In this document: positions 8,888 to 17,983 of the stretch, piece after piece
Position numbering within the stretch: position 1 is the stretch's first letter
Layout of the letters: each line of letters opens with the position of its first letter
Source of the DNA: Enterovirga rhinocerotis
Lineage (GTDB): Bacteria > Pseudomonadota > Alphaproteobacteria > Rhizobiales > Beijerinckiaceae
NCBI RefSeq assembly: GCF_004363955.1
Contig: NZ_SNZR01000014.1
Span: 1 to 64,000 of the forward strand
DNA: 64,000 nt
Reading direction: 5' to 3'
Translations under genes and position numbers: made by a program
Notes under the pieces: generated by a model
Told to the model about the DNA's origin: nothing
The model's database searches: none
The model's input: only the letters and a program-made list of their open reading frames with translations

Positions 8888-9814
8888 ATGATTGAGCGGG
8901 TCGAGCCACCTTTGACAGCAGTCCGAGCGTTCGAAGCGGTCGCGCGGCTCGGGAGCGCGACGCTCGCGGCGCGCGAACTCGGCGTCTCGCCCTCGGCGGT
9001 CAGTCATCAATTGGCGCTTCTCGACGCCTTCATGGAGCAGCCGCTCACCCGGCGCGACGGTCGGGGCCTGGCCCTGACCGAGGCGGGACGGGAATATTTC
9101 CGGTCGGTTCGCACCGCCTTCGCCGTGCTGCGCGGCGCCACGGACCAGATGCGGGACGGGCATCGAAACGCGCCGGTCCAACTCGGCGTCATTCCGCTGT
9201 TCGGGCGGACCTGGCTGTTCCGCCACATCGGAGATTTTCTCGGCCGGAATCCCGATGTCGAACTGACGGTGTCGTATTCGCATCATCGGAACTACGTCAG
9301 CGACTCGGCCGACCTGTCCGTTCGCTTCGGGGACGGGCAGTGGAAGGGCTACGAGGCGCATCGGATCCTATCCGGCGCGGTCGCGCCGTTCTGCAGCGCA
9401 GATCTCGTGGCGCGGCATCCCGCCAGCCTCGACCAGCCGATGCTGCTGTCGACGCTTCCGCTCGTGCACGACCAGGATCGGAACGGCTGGCGGCTCTGGT
9501 TCGAACGGCATCAGAGCGATCGCAACCCGGCGCCGGGATTGCTGGTCGAGGATGGCAATCTCGCGCTTCAGGCCGTCCTCGACGGCATGGGGATCGCGCT
9601 GCTTCGGCCGTCCCTCGTCGGCGCGCTCGTGGACGAGGGCCAGTTGGTGCGCCTGTCCGAGGAAGCCATGCAGGACGACAGGGACTATTATCTCTGCCAC
9701 CTCAGCCAGCAGCCTTTGTCGGGCGCCGAGGATCGCCTGCTCCGCTGGATCATCGAGCGATGCGGAGCGGACGCGTCGGCGGCGCCGCGACGCGCGCCTC
9801 CCGATCGCCGGTAA
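8888..9814 (+). CDS. LysR-family transcriptional regulator, GcvA-like
   Basis: A 308-residue regulator with an N-terminal helix-turn-helix (LGSATLAARELGVSPSAVSH) and a LysR effector-binding domain of the GcvA/AmpR-like subgroup. The ATG at this position is preferred to an upstream TTG. It is divergent from the operon of the family-5 binding protein and hydrolases, with AT-rich palindromes in the shared promoter region. It probably controls that operon; the inducer is unknown. Confidence 0.9.
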   Translation: MIERVEPPLTAVRAFEAVARLGSATLAARELGVSPSAVSHQLALLDAFMEQPLTRRDGRGLALTEAGREYFRSVRTAFAVLRGATDQMRDGHRNAPVQLGVIPLFGRTWLFRHIGDFLGRNPDVELTVSYSHHRNYVSDSADLSVRFGDGQWKGYEAHRILSGAVAPFCSADLVARHPASLDQPMLLSTLPLVHDQDRNGWRLWFERHQSDRNPAPGLLVEDGNLALQAVLDGMGIALLRPSLVGALVDEGQLVRLSEEAMQDDRDYYLCHLSQQPLSGAEDRLLRWIIERCGADASAAPRRAPPDRR

Positions 9815-9851
9815 TGGCGCCGGGAGGTCGTCCGAGCCCGGTGCCGCGGGG

Positions 9852-11408
9852 CTAGGACGCGAGCCGGTCGCCCGCGACGATCCTCGCTCCTCCGCCCTCC
9901 GAGGACCAGCCATGGCCGGATTCGAGCAGCCGCGCCCGCTCGATCAGGGCGCGCCGGTCGATCTTGTTGGTGCCGGCCCAGGGCAGGTCCGATAGGAACT
10001 CGATCCGTCGCGGATGCTGGTAGGCTGGGCCATTGGCGAGGGCGAAGGTCCTGATCTCCTCCGGCCCGACCGGCGCCGACGGCTTGGTCACGATGAAGGC
10101 GACCGGGATCTGGCTGCGTTCCTCGTCCGGCAGCGGGACGACGGCGGCCTGCTGAACGGAAGGATGCCTCTCCAGCATCTTCTCCACCTCGCCCGGATAG
10201 ATGTTCTCGCCGGCACAGACGAACATGTCGTCGGCACGTCCGACGAAGAAGAAGAAGCCGTCGGCGTCGCGCCGCATGACGTCGCCGCTGTAATACCAGC
10301 CCTCCCGGATCGCCTTGGCACTCTGCTCCGGCAGGTTGAGATAGCCAGGCGTCACGGCCGGATTGCGCATCATCAGGACGCCCTCGTCGTCGCCGGCGCC
10401 GTCGACCAGGCGGATCCCGCTCGGATCGAGGGGATAGCCGAGTGCGAGCGGAGGAGGGGGGAGCCCGTCGGGATGCGGCCCGAACACGGCCGGTCCCGCC
10501 TCGGTGGTCCCGTAGCCGAGCCCGATCCGCGCGGCGGGGAAGGCCGCCTCGATCCGCTCGAGAAGCCCGAGCGTGATCGGGGCCGATCCGAGCCCGATCC
10601 GCTTCAGCGACGAGAGGTCGAGCGCCTCGACGAGATCGGCCTCCTTGATCAGCCGGGCGAACATGGTCGGCACGGCCATCAGCGCCGTCACCTGATGGCG
10701 GGCGAGCGCCTCGAGATAGGCTCGTGCCGAAAAGCTCGGCATGACCACGACGGAGGCATTGGTCGCGAAGACCGTCTTGGCCGAGAAGAGGCCGTTCATG
10801 TGGAAGAGCGGCTGGGCGATGAGGTAGCGCTCGTGCGCGCCAAGATCGCCCGTCCGTGTCGACAGCGCCCAGAGCTGGCCGGCATGTGTGAGCGGCACGC
10901 CCTTCGGGCGCCCCGTGGAGCCTGACGTGTAGAGGAGCTGACCGATCTCCTCGGGTCCCGGCACGACGGTCTCGAACGGTCCGGGGACGATGAGGGCGCC
11001 GAAGCCGCCGGGTCCCGGATCGTCGAAGCCGATCGTCTCGACGGCACCGTCCACGAGGTCGCGCCCGCCCGCATCCGTGAAGGCGAGCGCGATCCGGGCA
11101 TCGCCGAGGATGTAGGACACCGTCTCCCGCGGCAGCTTGGTGTTGACCGGCACCGCGACATGGCCGGCGCGCATGATGCCGAAATAGGCGGCGAGATACT
11201 CGGCCCGGTTCAGCGACAGGATGCCGATGCTCGTCCCGCGCGGAAAGCCGCGCGCCGCGAGGTGGCGGGCGACGCCGCGGGCGAGCCCGTCGATCTCGCC
11301 ATGCGTCCAGGCGCGCGGCGCTGCGGGGTCGCGCAGGTCGATGACCGCGAGACGCGTGGGATCGAGCGCGGGATCGGCGAGATCGCCGAGATTGACGGAT
11401 CGAGACAT
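9852..11408 (-). CDS. AMP-dependent acyl-CoA synthetase/ligase
   Basis: A 518-residue ANL-superfamily ligase. Core motifs are present: the P-loop-like YTSGSTGRPKGVPLTH, GYGTTEAGP, the YYSGDVMRR hinge region, and a C-terminal TNKIDRR with the catalytic lysine. It activates a carboxylic acid to its CoA thioester through an acyl-adenylate. It is the last gene of a leftward operon with a dipeptide-type importer, a thioesterase and an oxidoreductase, so the acid is probably the imported compound. The substrate cannot be told from sequence; it resembles the CaiC/long-chain and aromatic acyl ligase groups. Confidence 0.9.
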   Translation of the reverse strand: MSRSVNLGDLADPALDPTRLAVIDLRDPAAPRAWTHGEIDGLARGVARHLAARGFPRGTSIGILSLNRAEYLAAYFGIMRAGHVAVPVNTKLPRETVSYILGDARIALAFTDAGGRDLVDGAVETIGFDDPGPGGFGALIVPGPFETVVPGPEEIGQLLYTSGSTGRPKGVPLTHAGQLWALSTRTGDLGAHERYLIAQPLFHMNGLFSAKTVFATNASVVVMPSFSARAYLEALARHQVTALMAVPTMFARLIKEADLVEALDLSSLKRIGLGSAPITLGLLERIEAAFPAARIGLGYGTTEAGPAVFGPHPDGLPPPPLALGYPLDPSGIRLVDGAGDDEGVLMMRNPAVTPGYLNLPEQSAKAIREGWYYSGDVMRRDADGFFFFVGRADDMFVCAGENIYPGEVEKMLERHPSVQQAAVVPLPDEERSQIPVAFIVTKPSAPVGPEEIRTFALANGPAYQHPRRIEFLSDLPWAGTNKIDRRALIERARLLESGHGWSSEGGGARIVAGDRLAS

Positions 11409-11482
11409 GGCGCGGTGGTCCGGGGCGGGTCGGTGTGGATGGGGCAATGCTGGGGGCGGCTCGTCGCGAGGACGGCCCGAGC

Positions 11483-12343
11483 TCAGGAGCGGTCCCTCAG
11501 GTTCGGGTTGAGGGCGTCGTTGAGGCCGTCCCCGATCAGGTTCAGCGCGAGCACCGTCGCCATGATGGCGAGGCCCGGCACCGCGCAGATGTACCAGGAG
11601 GAGCGGATCAGGGTGCGGCCGTCGCCGATCAGCCCGCCCCAGCTCGCGATGTTTGGATCGCCGAGGCCGAGGAACGAGATGGCGGATTCGAACAGGATGG
11701 CGCTGGCGATGACGAGCGAGGAGAGCACGATCACGGGAGGCAGCGCGTTCGGCAGGATTTCGCCCAGGATGATGCGCAGGTCGCTCATCCCCATCGACCG
11801 GCAGGCCTGCACGAATTCCCGGTCGCGAAGGGTGAGGAATTCGGCGCGGGTGAGCCGCGCGATCGGCGTCCAGGTGACGAGGCCGACCGCGAGCGTGATG
11901 TGCCAGATGTCCGGGCCGAGGATCGAGACGATGGTCAGGATGAAGATGATGTTCGGCACCGTCTGGAAGAGCTCGGTCACGCGCATCAGCGTCTCGTCGA
12001 GCCAGCCGCCGAAATAGGCCGAGCTCGCCCCGACGGTGACGCCGATCAGGGTCGCCGTGAGGCTCGCGAAGATGCCGATCAGCAGCGTGGTGCGCGTGCC
12101 GTGCACGATCATCGCGGCGATGTCCCGGCCGAGGGAATCGGTGCCGAGGAGGTGGCGGGGATTGGCGAAGGGCCACAATTCCGGCCGCCCGACGATCCGC
12201 AGGGGAGGGCGGGGATAGAGCTGCGAGGCGAAGATCGCGAGCCCGATCACGCTCAGGATCACGAAGAGCCCGACGAGAGCGGCCTTGTTCCGGGCAAAGC
12301 GGCGCAGGAAATCCAGGCCGGGGGAGGCTGAGGCTGCGGCCAT
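11483..12343 (-). CDS. Dipeptide-type ABC transporter permease (DppC-like)
   Basis: A 286-residue inner-membrane permease with the N-terminal OppC/DppC segment (FARNKAALVGLFVI) and a BPD_transp_1 domain. The EAA-like loop is seen near VQACRSMGMSDLRIILGEILPN. It pairs with the DppB-like permease whose stop lies two bases upstream. No ATP-binding subunits occur in the operon, so DppD/DppF-type partners must come from elsewhere. Confidence 0.92.
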   Translation of the reverse strand: MAAASASPGLDFLRRFARNKAALVGLFVILSVIGLAIFASQLYPRPPLRIVGRPELWPFANPRHLLGTDSLGRDIAAMIVHGTRTTLLIGIFASLTATLIGVTVGASSAYFGGWLDETLMRVTELFQTVPNIIFILTIVSILGPDIWHITLAVGLVTWTPIARLTRAEFLTLRDREFVQACRSMGMSDLRIILGEILPNALPPVIVLSSLVIASAILFESAISFLGLGDPNIASWGGLIGDGRTLIRSSWYICAVPGLAIMATVLALNLIGDGLNDALNPNLRDRS

Positions 12344-12345
12344 GG

Positions 12346-13314
12346 CTATCGGGCCCGGATGCGAGGATCGAGTTTGAAATAGGCGAGGTCGACGACGACG
12401 TTGACGCAGGCGACGACGAGCGAGGACAGCACCAGGACCCCGAGCACGACCGGGAAGTTCCGGCTCTGGACGCTGTCGAGCATCAGGCTGCCGATCCCGG
12501 GCCAGCTGAAGACCGCCTCGACGACGACGCTTCCTCCCAGCACCGTGCCGAGTTGCAGGCCGAGCAGCGTCATGACCGGCAGCAGCGCGTTGCGCAGGAC
12601 GTGGGAGAGAACGATCGTCGTCGGCGCGAGGCCCTTCGCGCGGGCGGTCCGCACGAAGTCGAGCCGGAAGACCTCCAGCATCGAGGCGCGCATCACCCGC
12701 GCATAGATCGCGGCATAGAAGAGGCCGAGCGTGATGGCGGGCAGCGCCAGATGCCGCATGACGTCGAAGGCCGCTGCGATCGGCCCCTCGGTCACGCCGA
12801 CCTCCCGCATCCCGCCGACGGGGAAGATGCCCAGCTTCACCGAGAAGAGGATGGTGAGCATGATGCCGAGCCAGAAGGTCGGCGCGGCGAAGAAGAAGAC
12901 CGCGAAGACCGAGACGAGATTGTCCCAGATCGTGTTGACCTTGACCGCGGCGACGATCCCGGCGGCGACTCCGATGAAGAGCGCGACGCCGATGCTCGTG
13001 ACCATGAGCAGCACCGTCGCCGGCAGATGCGCCATGATCACCTCGGCCACCGAGGCGTTCTGCCGGTAGGAATAGCCGAAATCGAACTGCAGGACCGACC
13101 AGATATATTTGAGCAGCTGGACATGGGCCGGCTGGTCCATGCCGTAGGTCACGCGCAACTGGTCCAGCATCGCCGGATCGGTGATCTGCTGCTCCGCGCT
13201 CATGACGTCGAGGAAGCTCCCCGGCGCGAGTTGGATCAGGCTGAAGTTCAGGACGATCACCCCCAGGACCAGGGGGGCGACCTGAGCCAGTCGCCGGCCG
13301 ACGATCTTGAGCAT
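12346..13314 (-). CDS. Dipeptide-type ABC transporter permease (DppB-like)
   Basis: A 322-residue permease with the N-terminal TM segment typical of DppB/GsiC (RRLAQVAPLVLGVIVLNFSLIQ) and the GLAPTTIVLSHVLRNALLP coupling-helix region. It follows the binding-protein gene with one base between stop and start, indicating tight coupling. Together with the DppC-like gene it forms the membrane channel of a peptide, opine or nickel-type importer. Confidence 0.93.
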   Translation of the reverse strand: MLKIVGRRLAQVAPLVLGVIVLNFSLIQLAPGSFLDVMSAEQQITDPAMLDQLRVTYGMDQPAHVQLLKYIWSVLQFDFGYSYRQNASVAEVIMAHLPATVLLMVTSIGVALFIGVAAGIVAAVKVNTIWDNLVSVFAVFFFAAPTFWLGIMLTILFSVKLGIFPVGGMREVGVTEGPIAAAFDVMRHLALPAITLGLFYAAIYARVMRASMLEVFRLDFVRTARAKGLAPTTIVLSHVLRNALLPVMTLLGLQLGTVLGGSVVVEAVFSWPGIGSLMLDSVQSRNFPVVLGVLVLSSLVVACVNVVVDLAYFKLDPRIRAR

Positions 13315-13315
13315 G

Positions 13316-14917
13316 TCAGCGGTCGAGCCAGACGTCGGACCAGCTTTCGCCGAGATAATCGGCGAGGTTCGAGTGATTGCGGACGTCGGACCGCGCGATC
13401 GTCACCGACTGGATATCGACGAGGCCGGTGATCGGCAGGTCCGTCGCGGCGATGCGCACGAATTCGTGGGCGAGGCCCGCGCGCTTCTTCTCATCGACCT
13501 CGGTCGTGAGGTTCGAGACGATCCCGTCAAGCGTCGGGTTGGAATAGCCGTTGGCGTTGCGGAAGGCGGCGCCCTTCACGATGCCGCTGGTCGTCACGAA
13601 GTTCGTCCAGCCGGGGATCAGTTCGATCGCGCCCGAATTGTTCGAGATGGCGATGTCGTACTCGTAGTCCGAATAGATGCGCTTGAGCGATGTGGCGCGG
13701 TCCGGGATGGCGAGATCCACGGTGACGTCGACATCCTCGAGCGCCTGCTTGACGTATTGGCCGAGCTTGACGTTTTCCTCGAACCAGCCGGCCGCGACGA
13801 GATTGACCTTGAAGCGGCTCCCTCCCTTCACCGGGAAGCCGGCCGCATCCAGGAGCTTGCCGGCCTTCTTCGGATCGAAGGGATATTGCGGAGCCTTGGG
13901 GTTCGAGAAGAGCGGGTTGGAGGCGGGGATGAAGCCGATCGACGGCTTGGCCCGGCCGAAGAAGATCGTGTCGGCGATGAAGTCGCGGTCGATCGCATGC
14001 AGCAGGGCCTGGCGCACCTCGGGGCGGCTGACGACGGGGCGACGGCTGTTGAACTCGATCGTGGAGATCCAGGCGGAGCTGAGATAGCCGTCCGTCGTCA
14101 CCGCGAAGCGCTTGGTGGCTTCGAGGCGCTTGAGATCCGGGGCGGGGATCGGGTTGAAGACGCCGATATCGAGCTGTCCGGCCTCGAGCGCGGCGGAGCG
14201 GGAGGCGGGGTCGCGCCACCAGCGGATGACGAGCTGGTCGAGATAAGGCAGGCCGGGTGCCCAATAGGCCTCGTTCCGCGCCAGCTCGACATGGCTGCCG
14301 CGGACCCATTGCTTGACCTTGTAGGGGCCTGTTCCGACCAGGGCGTTGTTGGCCGGGTTCGTGATGATGTTCGAGCCTTCGTAGACATGCTTTGGAATGA
14401 CGAGGCCGGCCTTGCCGGCAAGGACCGATTTCAGGAAGAATTCCGGAGTCGGGTCCTTGAAGCTGAACTTGACCGTGAGCTTGTCGACCGCCTCGGCGCT
14501 GGTGAGCCCGGCGAGCGCGCCGCCGCTCGAGATCGGCTTCCAGTATTCGAGCGCGTTGAAGACGACGTCGTCCGCGGTGAAGTCGCGCCCGTCATGCCAT
14601 TTCACGTCGGGGCGGAGCTTGATGGTGTAGCTGCGGAAATCGGCCGCGGGCGTCACCTCCAGCGCCAGGACGGGCTGGAAAACCAGCTTGTTGTCGAGCT
14701 TGAGAAGACGTTCGAGGACCTTGGTCGAGGTGAAGTAGGGGCTCGATCCGCCGCCGGCCGGGACGAAGAGGGCCTGAGGCTCGAATCCGCCCCAGGTTGC
14801 GACGAGCGTGCCGCCCTTCTTCGGCGTCGCCTGCGCCTGCGCTTCGCCGAAGCCGGCGCTTGCGAGCGTTCCGGCCGCGAGGGTGGAGGCGAGCAACTCG
14901 CGTCGGGACATCTTCAT
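13316..14917 (-). CDS. ABC transporter substrate-binding protein, family 5 (peptide type)
   Basis: A 533-residue exported binding protein of the DppA/OppA class. It has a signal peptide (MKMSRRELLAST then Ala-rich, cleavage near AQA), the SBP_bac_5 hallmark YTIKLRPDVKWHDGRDF, and normal family length. A GGAGA lies about ten bases before the ATG. It leads the importer part of the operon, 111 bases downstream of the thioesterase gene. With an acyl-CoA ligase at the end of the operon, an acidic or acylated compound is a reasonable guess for the ligand. Confidence 0.92.
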   Translation of the reverse strand: MKMSRRELLASTLAAGTLASAGFGEAQAQATPKKGGTLVATWGGFEPQALFVPAGGGSSPYFTSTKVLERLLKLDNKLVFQPVLALEVTPAADFRSYTIKLRPDVKWHDGRDFTADDVVFNALEYWKPISSGGALAGLTSAEAVDKLTVKFSFKDPTPEFFLKSVLAGKAGLVIPKHVYEGSNIITNPANNALVGTGPYKVKQWVRGSHVELARNEAYWAPGLPYLDQLVIRWWRDPASRSAALEAGQLDIGVFNPIPAPDLKRLEATKRFAVTTDGYLSSAWISTIEFNSRRPVVSRPEVRQALLHAIDRDFIADTIFFGRAKPSIGFIPASNPLFSNPKAPQYPFDPKKAGKLLDAAGFPVKGGSRFKVNLVAAGWFEENVKLGQYVKQALEDVDVTVDLAIPDRATSLKRIYSDYEYDIAISNNSGAIELIPGWTNFVTTSGIVKGAAFRNANGYSNPTLDGIVSNLTTEVDEKKRAGLAHEFVRIAATDLPITGLVDIQSVTIARSDVRNHSNLADYLGESWSDVWLDR

Positions 14918-15028
14918 GGCGTCGTCTCTCCGGCGTGCCCGCGAAGGCCGCCCATGCGGAAATCGGCTGGTCTCCCTTGGAGCTTCGTCCCTGGCCGCCG
15001 GCTTCTGCGTCCGGCGGCTGAGGCCTCT

Positions 15029-15442
15029 TCAGGCCGCTGTCGAATAGGTCGCGCGGCCGATGGCGAGCAGCGCGCCCTTCTCGTTGAAGACGTCGATGTC
15101 CGAGATGCCGACGCTCTTGCCGTTCCGCCGGACCGTCGCGGTCACGATGAGCGCGGTGTCGATGGCCGGGCGGAGGTAGTCGACGCGGAAATTCACCGTC
15201 GGCAGTCCGCGGCCGAGCAGCATGATCAGGGCGTAGTCGCCGACCGTGTCGATGATCGAGGCGATGGGCCCGCCATGCCATTGCTTCGAGCCCGCGCCCC
15301 GCTCGAATTCGGGGCGCATCGGCGCGCGCATCGTGATCTCGCCCTTGTCGTGGTCGAGCGAGACCACGGTGAGGCCCGAGAACTTGATGAAGGGCGAGGA
15401 ATCGAGGCGCTCCTGCACCTCCTCCTGGGACAGGTGGCTCAT
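15029..15442 (-). CDS. PaaI-type hotdog-fold thioesterase
   Basis: A 137-residue single-domain hotdog protein. The characteristic WHGGPIASIIDTVGDYAL helix carries the family HGG motif, although the usual acidic catalytic residue in the central helix should be checked by alignment. PaaI-type enzymes release CoA from stalled acyl-CoA intermediates. Its ATG overlaps the stop of the oxidoreductase gene (ATGA). It probably serves the same acyl-CoA pathway as the downstream ligase. Confidence 0.85.
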   Translation of the reverse strand: MSHLSQEEVQERLDSSPFIKFSGLTVVSLDHDKGEITMRAPMRPEFERGAGSKQWHGGPIASIIDTVGDYALIMLLGRGLPTVNFRVDYLRPAIDTALIVTATVRRNGKSVGISDIDVFNEKGALLAIGRATYSTAA

Positions 15443-16452
15443 GGCGTCACCACGATCTTCCCGAAGACCTCGCGGTCCTCGATCACCCGCAGGGCCTCCT
15501 GGGCCTCGGTGAGCGGGTAGGTCTTGTCGATCAGGGCCTTGAGCTTGCCGGACCCGACGAGGTCGAACAGGGTCTGGATGTCCTCCGGCTCCCAGCCGTT
15601 CGAGCCGCGCACCTGCAGTTCGAAGGTCCAGATGAAGCGCAGGTCCTCGGCCGGCGCATAGCCGGCGGTGGCGCCGCAGGTGAGGATGCGGCCGCCGAGC
15701 TTGAGGCAGCGGAGCGAGTTCACCCAGGTGTCGCCGCCGGTATAGTTCACCACGACGTCGACGCCGCCGCTCTCCAAGAAACGCCGTCGGGCCGGCTTCC
15801 CGTGCCGGGCCCAGATCGTCTTCATGAAATCCTCCTGGGTGTAGAGGATGATCTCGTCGGCCCCGAGAGCCTTCAGGCGCTCGCCCTTCTCCTCGCTGCC
15901 GGCCGCGGCGATCACGTAGGCGCCGGCAAGCTTGGCGAGCTGCACGCAGCAGACCCCGACGCCGCCGCTGGCGCCGAGGATCAGGACCTTCTCGCCGGCC
16001 TTGACCTGCCCGACGGTCGTCATCATCCGGAGCGCGGTGCCGTAGGCCACCGGAAGCGCGGCGGCCTGCTCGAACGACACGCCCTCGGGGAGGCGGATGA
16101 GCTGATGCGCCTTCGCCTTGCACAGCTCGGCGAGGCCGCCATTCACCGTCTCGCCCATCAGGCCGCCTTCGACGCGGTTGACGGGATCGACCAGCACGCG
16201 GTCGCCGACCTTCCAGCCCGTGACACCAGGGCCGATCTCGGCGATCTCGCCGGCGACGTCGAGCCCGATGATGACGGGCATCGGAATCTTGATGCCGGGC
16301 ATGCCGCGGCGGGTGAAGACGTCGTGATAATTGAGCGAACTGGCCCTGACCCTCAGGACGACGTCGCCTTCGCCGGCCACCGGGTCCGGAAAGTTATCCT
16401 CGTATTGCAGCCTGTCGAGGCCGCCATGTTCCCGTAATACGACTGCTTTCAT
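15439..16452 (-). CDS. Zinc-independent medium-chain reductase (quinone oxidoreductase/acyl-CoA enoyl-reductase-like)
   Basis: A 337-residue MDR-superfamily enzyme beginning MKAVVLREHGG. It has the GroES-like N-terminal domain and a Rossmann NAD(P) site, LILGASGGVGVCCVQLA (about 167-183). There is no Cys-x2-Cys structural-zinc loop, which points to the quinone-oxidoreductase or enoyl-CoA reductase branch rather than alcohol dehydrogenase. First gene of the leftward operon with thioesterase, importer and acyl-CoA ligase, so reduction of an enoyl or enone intermediate is plausible. Confidence 0.85.
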   Translation of the reverse strand: MKAVVLREHGGLDRLQYEDNFPDPVAGEGDVVLRVRASSLNYHDVFTRRGMPGIKIPMPVIIGLDVAGEIAEIGPGVTGWKVGDRVLVDPVNRVEGGLMGETVNGGLAELCKAKAHQLIRLPEGVSFEQAAALPVAYGTALRMMTTVGQVKAGEKVLILGASGGVGVCCVQLAKLAGAYVIAAAGSEEKGERLKALGADEIILYTQEDFMKTIWARHGKPARRRFLESGGVDVVVNYTGGDTWVNSLRCLKLGGRILTCGATAGYAPAEDLRFIWTFELQVRGSNGWEPEDIQTLFDLVGSGKLKALIDKTYPLTEAQEALRVIEDREVFGKIVVTP

Positions 16453-17090
16453 GGTACTTCCGGCTTGTCCTTCGTGATGTCGGCGAGGGCGGCCCGATGC
16501 GAGCCTTGCCCGGGTGAGGCCCCTCGTCCGATTGTTCTGGTCTGCTCTGATCGATCCGGCCCCCCCCATCTTGGGGAATGGTTCCGCTGGAGGAGGGAGA
16601 GCGGCGGTCTTACAGGGGCGGCAGTCGACCGCGGCGTCGGCTCATCCGCACAGGGTTGGGCACAGGACCTGCCAGAGCGACAGAGGAGTTTTCGATCCCC
16701 CCGCGTCGCATCGGCACCGTGCCGTGATGATCTCAGGACTGGAGGCCGCAATACCGATGGCATGCGGTGATATAGTAATGATCATAATGACGCCAGATAT
16801 TAGGCTAATGGCCGTGAAGTCTTTATATTGCTGAGATTAGGTGGCGCATTACGGTGTGGTCAATTCTATAATATGAGACATTGGCGGCATAAAATGCCAT
16901 TCGAGCGATCCGAATTGGAACATTCCACCACGCGCCGCGCGAGGGAGGGTCTCGGCGGCTCGGTCCGCTATGCGTGCGGTTCGAGAAGCGGGCGGAGGGT
17001 TTGCGAGCGTGCCGACCGGCAGTCGAGGAGGTCGGACCCCGTTCTTCCTGAACCTGCTCGAGATCGCTCGTTCGTCGATCTCGGCTCGGC
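16453..17090. other. Intergenic region, no gene seen
   Basis: About 640 bases between the oxidoreductase start and the tonB stop. The part from about 16780 to 16880 is clearly AT-richer than its surroundings and may hold the promoter of the leftward oxidoreductase operon, but no clean -35/-10 pair was identified. A hairpin near the tonB end is listed separately. No convincing open reading frame or RNA gene. Confidence 0.5.
17059..17083 (-). terminator. Stem-loop after tonB, possible terminator
   Basis: An 8-bp perfect stem (CGAGATCG / CGATCTCG) with a nine-base loop directly downstream of the tonB stop. It lacks a clear U-tract, so intrinsic termination is uncertain. Confidence 0.35.
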
Positions 17091-17981
17091 TCACCTTACG
17101 GAGAACCGAACCGGCGCGGTGATGGTCCTGTTCGTGCCCGCAGGCGGCGCCGGCACGGGGGAGGCGCGCCGGACGAGCGCGACGACCTCGGCGTCGAGCT
17201 CCGCAAATCCGGACGACCGCGCCAGCGAGACGGACAGCACCCTGCCGGTCTCGTCGATCTGGAAGCGGACATAGCCGATCCCCGCTTCCCGGCGCGAGCG
17301 CGAGCCGGACGGGTATTGCTTGCGGCGCTCCAGATGCGCCATCAGGCGCTGTTGCCACTGGGCCGGCGACATCGAGGAGCCCGGCCCGCTCGTGGACGCG
17401 GACGCCGCATTGCGGGCCGAGACCGGCACCTGCGCGGCCGCCTTGTCGGTTCGTCTCGATGCCGAGGCGGAGCTTCGGGGCTTCGGCTTCTGTACGGCGA
17501 CCGTTTTCTTGCGCGGCTGTTTCGGACGTGCCGCGGGGAGGGGCACCTCGGCCCGCTCGACGGGAGGAGTGGTCGCGGTCTCGACGGGATCGGCTGGCTC
17601 GATCGGCTTCGGCGGCTCGGTCGTCTCCGGCACATCCTCGGCCGCCGCCTTGACCGGCTCGGGCGGGATTTCCGATTCCGGTTCGGCCTCCGGGCTCGGT
17701 GCGTCGCTGCTGGACGCCTCCGAGACGCTCCGATCCGCCGCGATGTTCGGCGCGTCGCTCTGGACCGCCTCGGGGACCGGCGCGAATTCGATCTCGATCG
17801 CCGCCAGGGGCTGGTCGGGACTCTCGACCGGCTCCGCGCGGACCAACCAGGCCAGGGCGGCCACGTGCACGGCCAAGGCGACCGTGCCCGCGCAGGCCCA
17901 CCCCGCGACGGCGCGTGCCCGGTTCCCCGGCGCGTGGTCGAAGGGCTCGCCCGGATGCTCGCGCGTCCGTGTTCTGGTCAA
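17091..17981 (-). CDS. Energy transducer TonB (HasB-like, dedicated to the linked receptor)
   Basis: A 296-residue TonB protein. It has a short cytoplasmic start, one membrane anchor (about residues 25-48), a long Pro/Glu/Ala-rich periplasmic spacer, and a C-terminal TonB domain with the ERRKQYPSGSRSRREAG and GYVRFQIDETGRVLSVSL segments. It transmits proton-motive force to an outer-membrane receptor. The start appears to be TTG, only two bases after the receptor stop, with a poor ribosome site, so translation is likely coupled to the receptor gene. No ExbB/ExbD genes are in the window. The layout recalls hasB at the end of has loci. Confidence 0.9.
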   Translation of the reverse strand: MTRTRTREHPGEPFDHAPGNRARAVAGWACAGTVALAVHVAALAWLVRAEPVESPDQPLAAIEIEFAPVPEAVQSDAPNIAADRSVSEASSSDAPSPEAEPESEIPPEPVKAAAEDVPETTEPPKPIEPADPVETATTPPVERAEVPLPAARPKQPRKKTVAVQKPKPRSSASASRRTDKAAAQVPVSARNAASASTSGPGSSMSPAQWQQRLMAHLERRKQYPSGSRSRREAGIGYVRFQIDETGRVLSVSLARSSGFAELDAEVVALVRRASPVPAPPAGTNRTITAPVRFSVR

Positions 17982-17983
17982 TG

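Noticed and set aside
11409-12176. Long N-terminal extension of the acyl-CoA ligase frame overlapping the DppC gene
   Set aside because: The extension is an Arg/Pro/His-rich shadow of the permease gene; family sequence begins at the ATG at 11408.
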